Below, one piece after another: positions 60,628 to 64,000 of a stretch of DNA of 64,000 nucleotides. Source of the stretch: Streptomyces sp. AC1-42W. GTDB taxonomy: Bacteria; Actinomycetota; Actinomycetes; Streptomycetales; Streptomycetaceae. Below the pieces are notes generated by a model, which made no database searches, had not been told where the DNA came from, and saw only the letters and a list, made by a program, of their open reading frames with translations. Numbering within the stretch: the stretch's first letter is position 1; each line of letters opens with the position of its first letter. The stretch is taken from NCBI RefSeq assembly GCF_003248355.1, contig NZ_QKWY01000002.1:3162001-3226000 (forward strand), written 5' to 3'. Position numbers and translations under genes: made by a program.

Positions 60628-60639
60628 GACCTGTCCGGC

Positions 60640-61518
60640 TCAGGCCGCCTCGTCCGGCAGCGGCTCCAGCGGGCGGTTCCGTGCCCAGTGCGGGCCCAGG
60701 TCGTCCAGCCGCCAGCCGAACGGGTACGAGCGGGGCCGTGGCCGGGACGGGAAGCGGCGCGGCCGGGCCGGCATCCGGCGTACGCACCGCGCCCGCAGCC
60801 GCAGCGCCCCCGACGCCGCGTTCCGCACCCAGCGGGGCTGCGGCCCGAACCCCAGCGCCCGCAGCAGCGGCTCGTCCAGCAGCGCCAGCGAGAACCGGGC
60901 GACGAGCGGCCGCAGCGGTCGCGGATACCAGCTCGCCATCACCCGGAACGTTGCACTGGCCACCCGCCGGTTCGCCGGGTCGTACGCGAACATGCGCTCC
61001 TCGTACGCGTCCAGCAGCCGTTCGAACCCCTCGTACGTGTCGGGGACGTCCTCGATGCCCATCAGCGCGCCCGTCCTGCGCGCCGCCTCCGCCAGTGCCC
61101 GCACCTCCTGCGCGCACAGCGGGCGCCAGCCGTACCGGTCGATCCAGCGCTTGGGCCCCACCACCGTCGTCGCCAGGACATAGCGGAAGTCGTCGTTCGG
61201 GATGCGGTACCTGCCGTGGATGCGGTTGAGGTGGCGGGCCGCCGCCCGCCCCCGCTCCGAGTCGAACCCGTCGATCGCCATCTCGTACCCGATCAGCACG
61301 GTGTCGTCGTACCGCTTCTGCCCGTTGCGCTCGAACTCCTGGGTGCGGTCGAGGAGCACGGAGATCCTGGGCACCCCGTAATCGCGCAGGAACGCCACGC
61401 TCACGCCCTGCCGGTAGTCCCAGGGGAACTCGTACTGGGAGATCAGCCGGAGGATCTCGGCGTAGTCCCGCGACGGGTCCATCCGGCGGATCTCGCGCAG
61501 GCGGCTGTACCGGCCCAT
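60640..61518 (-). CDS. DUF2236 / MpaB-type oxygenase family protein
   Basis: 292 aa from the ATG at 61518 with AGGAGG seven nt upstream. Features of the ER-bound oxygenase MpaB / rubber-oxygenase-like family: FPWDYRQGVSVAFLRDYGVPRIS, LIGYEMAIDGFDSERGRAAARHLNRIHGRY, IPNDDFRYVLATTVVGPKRWIDRYGWRPL. Members bind haem through conserved His/Arg and cleave or oxidise lipophilic substrates. A basic Arg/Pro-rich C-terminus is present. The substrate is unknown. Confidence 0.82.
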   Translation of the reverse strand: MGRYSRLREIRRMDPSRDYAEILRLISQYEFPWDYRQGVSVAFLRDYGVPRISVLLDRTQEFERNGQKRYDDTVLIGYEMAIDGFDSERGRAAARHLNRIHGRYRIPNDDFRYVLATTVVGPKRWIDRYGWRPLCAQEVRALAEAARRTGALMGIEDVPDTYEGFERLLDAYEERMFAYDPANRRVASATFRVMASWYPRPLRPLVARFSLALLDEPLLRALGFGPQPRWVRNAASGALRLRARCVRRMPARPRRFPSRPRPRSYPFGWRLDDLGPHWARNRPLEPLPDEAA

Positions 61519-61623
61519 GGTGCGCCCTCCTGTCCGTTTCCGGGCTCCCCACCGCCGAACGGGCGTCACAACTGACCCGCCTTGTCACGCCATATGACGA
61601 GGCGCCGGGTGCGGAGAGTCAAA

Positions 61624-61648
61624 GATACAAATACTATTGACTTGTATC
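61624..61648. promoter_or_regulatory. AT-rich dyad GATACAA-N11-TTGTATC upstream of the DUF2236 gene
   Basis: Perfect 7-bp arms at 61624-61630 and 61642-61648, in a strikingly AT-rich patch of an otherwise GC-rich region, 106 bp before the DUF2236 start and 38 bp after the convergent-side LacI gene ends. It is a candidate TetR operator. Confidence 0.55.
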
Positions 61649-61685
61649 ACCGGTCCCGTCAACACCGCCGCGGGGCGGGCCGCGG

Positions 61686-62726
61686 TCAGGCGGACGCGCG
61701 GCGTATCAGCCGGGTCGGCGTGATCACCGGCTTCGGGCCGGGCCCCCCGTCCTCCAGCCGCTCCATCAGCAGGCGCACCATCAACCGGCCCATGCCCACC
61801 ACGTCCTGACGGATCGTCGTCAGCGGCGGGTCCGTCGTCTCGGCGACCGACTCCATGTCGTCGAACCCGACCAGCGCCACGTCCTGCGGCACCCGCCGCC
61901 CCCGCTCGCGCAGCACCCGCAGCGCCCCCGACGCCATCAGATCGTTCGCCGCGAACACCGCGTCCACCTCCGGCCGCCGGTCCAGCAGCTCCGCCATGGC
62001 ACGGGCGCCGCCCTCCACCGTGAAGTCGCCGTCCACCAGCAGCGCCGGATCGGCGTCCGGCAGCACGTCCGCGTAGCCGTCGATCCGGTCCAGCGACGAC
62101 GTCTGGTCGCGCGGGCCCGCGATGTGCGCGATGTGCCGGCGGCCGAGCCCGGCCAGATGGCGCACGGCCTCCCGGGCGCCGCCCCGGTTGTCGCAGTCCA
62201 CGAACGGCACCTCGTCGGCCGGGACGCCCGGCCTGCCGGGCCTGCCCCCGTAGACGGCCGGGACGCGGAAGCGCCTCATGGCGGTGGACAGTTCGTCGTC
62301 CGTGTGCAGCGAGAACGCAAGCACCCCGTCCACATGGCCCCCGGCCAGATAGCGGCTGACCCGCTCGAAATCCCCGCGCCCCTCCACCAGAAGCAGCACC
62401 AACTGCGCGTCATGCGCGCCCAGTTCCCGGCTGATGCCCCGGATGTGCTGGGAGAAGAACGGGTCCGAGAAGATCCGCGCCTCCGGCTCGTCGATGATCA
62501 CGGCCACCGCCCCGTTGCGCCGGGTCACCAGGGTCCGCGCGGCGTGGTTCGGGATGTAGCCCAGCTCCTCGACCGCCTTGCGCACCTGGTCCACCAGCGG
62601 CTGCCGGACGCCCGCGCCGCCGTTCACCACACGGGAGGCCGTCGCCCGCGACACTCCGGCACGGGCCGCCACCGCCTCCAGTGTGGGGCGCGCGTGGAGC
62701 GGGGCATCGGGGGTCGGACCGGGCAA
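61686..62726 (-). CDS. LacI-family transcriptional regulator
   Basis: 346 aa from the TTG at 62726, chosen because GAGGAG precedes it by 6 nt; the longer frame to 62789 starts with a TTG without support. HTH TLEAVAARAGVSRATASRVVNGGAGVRQ, hinge-helix ELGYIPNHAARTLVTRR and a periplasmic-binding-like sensor domain (AVIIDEPEARIFSDPFFSQHIRGI, FDDMESVAETTDPPLTTIRQD). Represses sugar or nutrient genes in the absence of ligand. No sugar operon is adjacent; the divergent gene is a secreted carboxypeptidase. Confidence 0.92.
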   Translation of the reverse strand: MPGPTPDAPLHARPTLEAVAARAGVSRATASRVVNGGAGVRQPLVDQVRKAVEELGYIPNHAARTLVTRRNGAVAVIIDEPEARIFSDPFFSQHIRGISRELGAHDAQLVLLLVEGRGDFERVSRYLAGGHVDGVLAFSLHTDDELSTAMRRFRVPAVYGGRPGRPGVPADEVPFVDCDNRGGAREAVRHLAGLGRRHIAHIAGPRDQTSSLDRIDGYADVLPDADPALLVDGDFTVEGGARAMAELLDRRPEVDAVFAANDLMASGALRVLRERGRRVPQDVALVGFDDMESVAETTDPPLTTIRQDVVGMGRLMVRLLMERLEDGGPGPKPVITPTRLIRRASA

Positions 62727-62841
62727 GGGACGCTCCTCACGGCGCGGCGGGAGGCCGAGGCGGCCGGGCCGGCCGATCGGCGCGAACAACGGGCGTCAGC
62801 CTAACGGCCGCCACCCCGGCCCCCGTTCCCCGTGAACCGGG

Positions 62842-62851
62842 CCGTGCACGG
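62842..62851. promoter_or_regulatory. Palindrome CCGTGCACGG between LacI and M14 genes
   Basis: A 10-bp perfect palindrome in the shared divergent promoter region. It does not match the usual LacI operator consensus well, so I rate it only as a possible binding site. Confidence 0.25.
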
Positions 62852-62890
62852 GCCTGTCGCGGCGCCCGCCGGCCGCAGTATCTTCCGCCC

Positions 62891-63961
62891 ATGCCGATCG
62901 CGCCGACAGGCGGCGGACCGCTGCCGCCCCGGCGCACCCGTGCCCGCACCCTCGCCCTGGTGGCCGCCTCCGCCGCCCTCAGCGTCCCCCTGCTGACCGT
63001 CCCCTCCGACGCGGCGCGCGCCCCCGTGCCCCGGACCGGCTTCGAACGGTCCGGCGGGGCGCGCTGGACCGGGCAGTCCGAGGAGGCGTCGCTGCTCGCG
63101 GCCCTCGCCCGGCGCGGCGACCGGGTCTCCGTGCGACGCGTCGGCACCACGGGCCAGGGGCGCGCCCTGCGCCTCGTGCGCATCGGCAGCACCGACCCGG
63201 CGGCGCTCACCGTCCTGCTGGTCTGCGGCCAGCACGGCGACGAACCCGGCCCCCGCGAGGCGTGCCTGAGCACGGTCCGCGACCTCGCCCGCGCCACCGA
63301 CGCCCCGACCCGCGCCCTCCTCGCCCGGACCACCGTCCTCGTGCTGCCCACCGCCAACCCGGACGGCCTGGCCGCGGGCAGCCGGGGCAACGGGGACGGC
63401 GTGGACGTCAACCGGGACCATGTCGCCCTGCGCACCGCCGAGGCGCGGGCCGTCGCCGCCGTACTGGACGCCCGGCGCCCCGATGTCGTCGCCGACCTGC
63501 ACGAGTACGGCGCCGTCTCGCCGTACTACGACAAGGACCTGCTCGTCCTGTGGCCCCGTAACCCCGGCGTCGACGGGCCGTTGCGCGAGGCGGCGCGCGA
63601 TCTCGCCATGGACGGGGTGCGGTCGGCCGTGCGGGAGGCCGGGTTCGGCACCGGGGTGTACGGCGTCTGGACCGACCCGGTCACCGGGCAGCCGGTCCGG
63701 TGGGTCGGGGGAGACGGCCGGGCGGGCATCCTGCGCAACCGGGCGGGCCTCGCGCACGCGGTCGGACTGCTGGTCGAATCCCGTACGGACGCGCTCACCG
63801 AGCAGGAGCGCGCCGACCCGGCCCTCGCCGGCCGCCGCCGGGTCGCCGCCCAACTCGCCGCCATCCGGGGGCTCCTGCGGTACGCGGTCGAGCGGCGCAC
63901 GTCCATCGCCGCCGCCACCGCGCACTCCCGGTCGGCCGCCGGCGTCCCGCCCCGCGGCTGA
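62891..63961 (+). CDS. Secreted M14-family zinc carboxypeptidase
   Basis: 356 aa from the ATG at 62891. Signal peptide near residues 15-43 (TLALVAASAALSVPLLTV). M14 zinc motifs: CGQHGDEPGPREA (HxxE), TANPDGLAAGSRGNGDGVDVNRDH with the conserved Arg/Asn/Asp residues, and VADLHEYGAVSPYYDKD as the third ligand and pocket. The catalytic Glu is expected in the C-terminal half (VGLLVESRTDALTE). It removes amino acids or acts on peptidoglycan-like peptides outside the cell. Divergent from LacI by 164 bp. Confidence 0.85.
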   Translation: MPIAPTGGGPLPPRRTRARTLALVAASAALSVPLLTVPSDAARAPVPRTGFERSGGARWTGQSEEASLLAALARRGDRVSVRRVGTTGQGRALRLVRIGSTDPAALTVLLVCGQHGDEPGPREACLSTVRDLARATDAPTRALLARTTVLVLPTANPDGLAAGSRGNGDGVDVNRDHVALRTAEARAVAAVLDARRPDVVADLHEYGAVSPYYDKDLLVLWPRNPGVDGPLREAARDLAMDGVRSAVREAGFGTGVYGVWTDPVTGQPVRWVGGDGRAGILRNRAGLAHAVGLLVESRTDALTEQERADPALAGRRRVAAQLAAIRGLLRYAVERRTSIAAATAHSRSAAGVPPRG

Positions 63962-64000
63962 TCCCGCTTGTTGCTACCAAAAGATATGTCTTTGATGTGG

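Overview
The window is chromosomal DNA of a Streptomyces or a close relative. The evidence is very high GC with strong third-position bias, many GTG/TTG starts and ATGA/GTGA overlaps, an SsgA-like sporulation protein, a WhiB-like protein, an XRE/DUF397/anti-sigma-type ATPase module, a small two-domain laccase, a GH46 chitosanase and a complete mce operon. I see no rRNA, tRNA or CRISPR array.

Layout. 1-9335 (minus): a five-gene translationally coupled operon, DUF4132 - MoxR-type AAA+ ATPase - DUF5682 - VWA protein - SWIM zinc finger (3' end outside the window), matching the gene set of the uncharacterised E. coli yehI/yehL/yehM/yehP/yehQ cluster. ~9360-10864: an IS110-family element whose structured 5' non-coding end may encode a bridge (seek) RNA. 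10892-13086: an abaA/whiJ-like regulatory module. 13103-20080: YchJ-like protein, DHA2 efflux pump with a C-terminal winged-helix-like tail, ATP-grasp protein, an SCP2/acyl-CoA dehydrogenase pair behind a tandem palindromic operator, a small unknown protein and a PucR/CdaR regulator. 20846-24746: four secreted proteins of unknown function (two of them paralogues). 25556-38932: the mce operon (ATPase, two YrbE permeases, MceA-F, four Mce-associated membrane proteins in two duplicated pairs, and a secreted lytic transglycosylase). An 18-bp element is shared by the region before the secreted genes and the region before mce.

38964-45356: a split LigD system (ligase and polymerase genes, divergent), a permease, a SLAC-type laccase, a WhiB-like protein and a GMC oxidoreductase whose start is unclear. 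45368-52509: chitosanase, acyl-ACP desaturase with palindromic operators, ABC-F ATPase, SsgA-like protein, YciI-like protein, a 210-bp MITE with perfect terminal repeats just before endonuclease V, and a saccharopine-dehydrogenase-like reductase. 52722-58472: a beta-oxidation operon (CaiB/racemase, acyl-CoA dehydrogenase, thiolase, FadB) ending at a strong terminator opposite a MerR regulator. 59423-63961: macro-domain protein, TetR and DUF2236/MpaB-type oxygenase, LacI regulator and a secreted M14 carboxypeptidase.

The common theme of the middle and right parts is lipid uptake and turnover: Mce import, SCP2, two acyl-CoA dehydrogenases, a full beta-oxidation set, a desaturase and a lipid-type reductase, each with its own regulator or operator. 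The least understood parts are the MoxR/VWA/SWIM/DUF5682/DUF4132 operon at the left end and the secreted-protein cluster upstream of mce.
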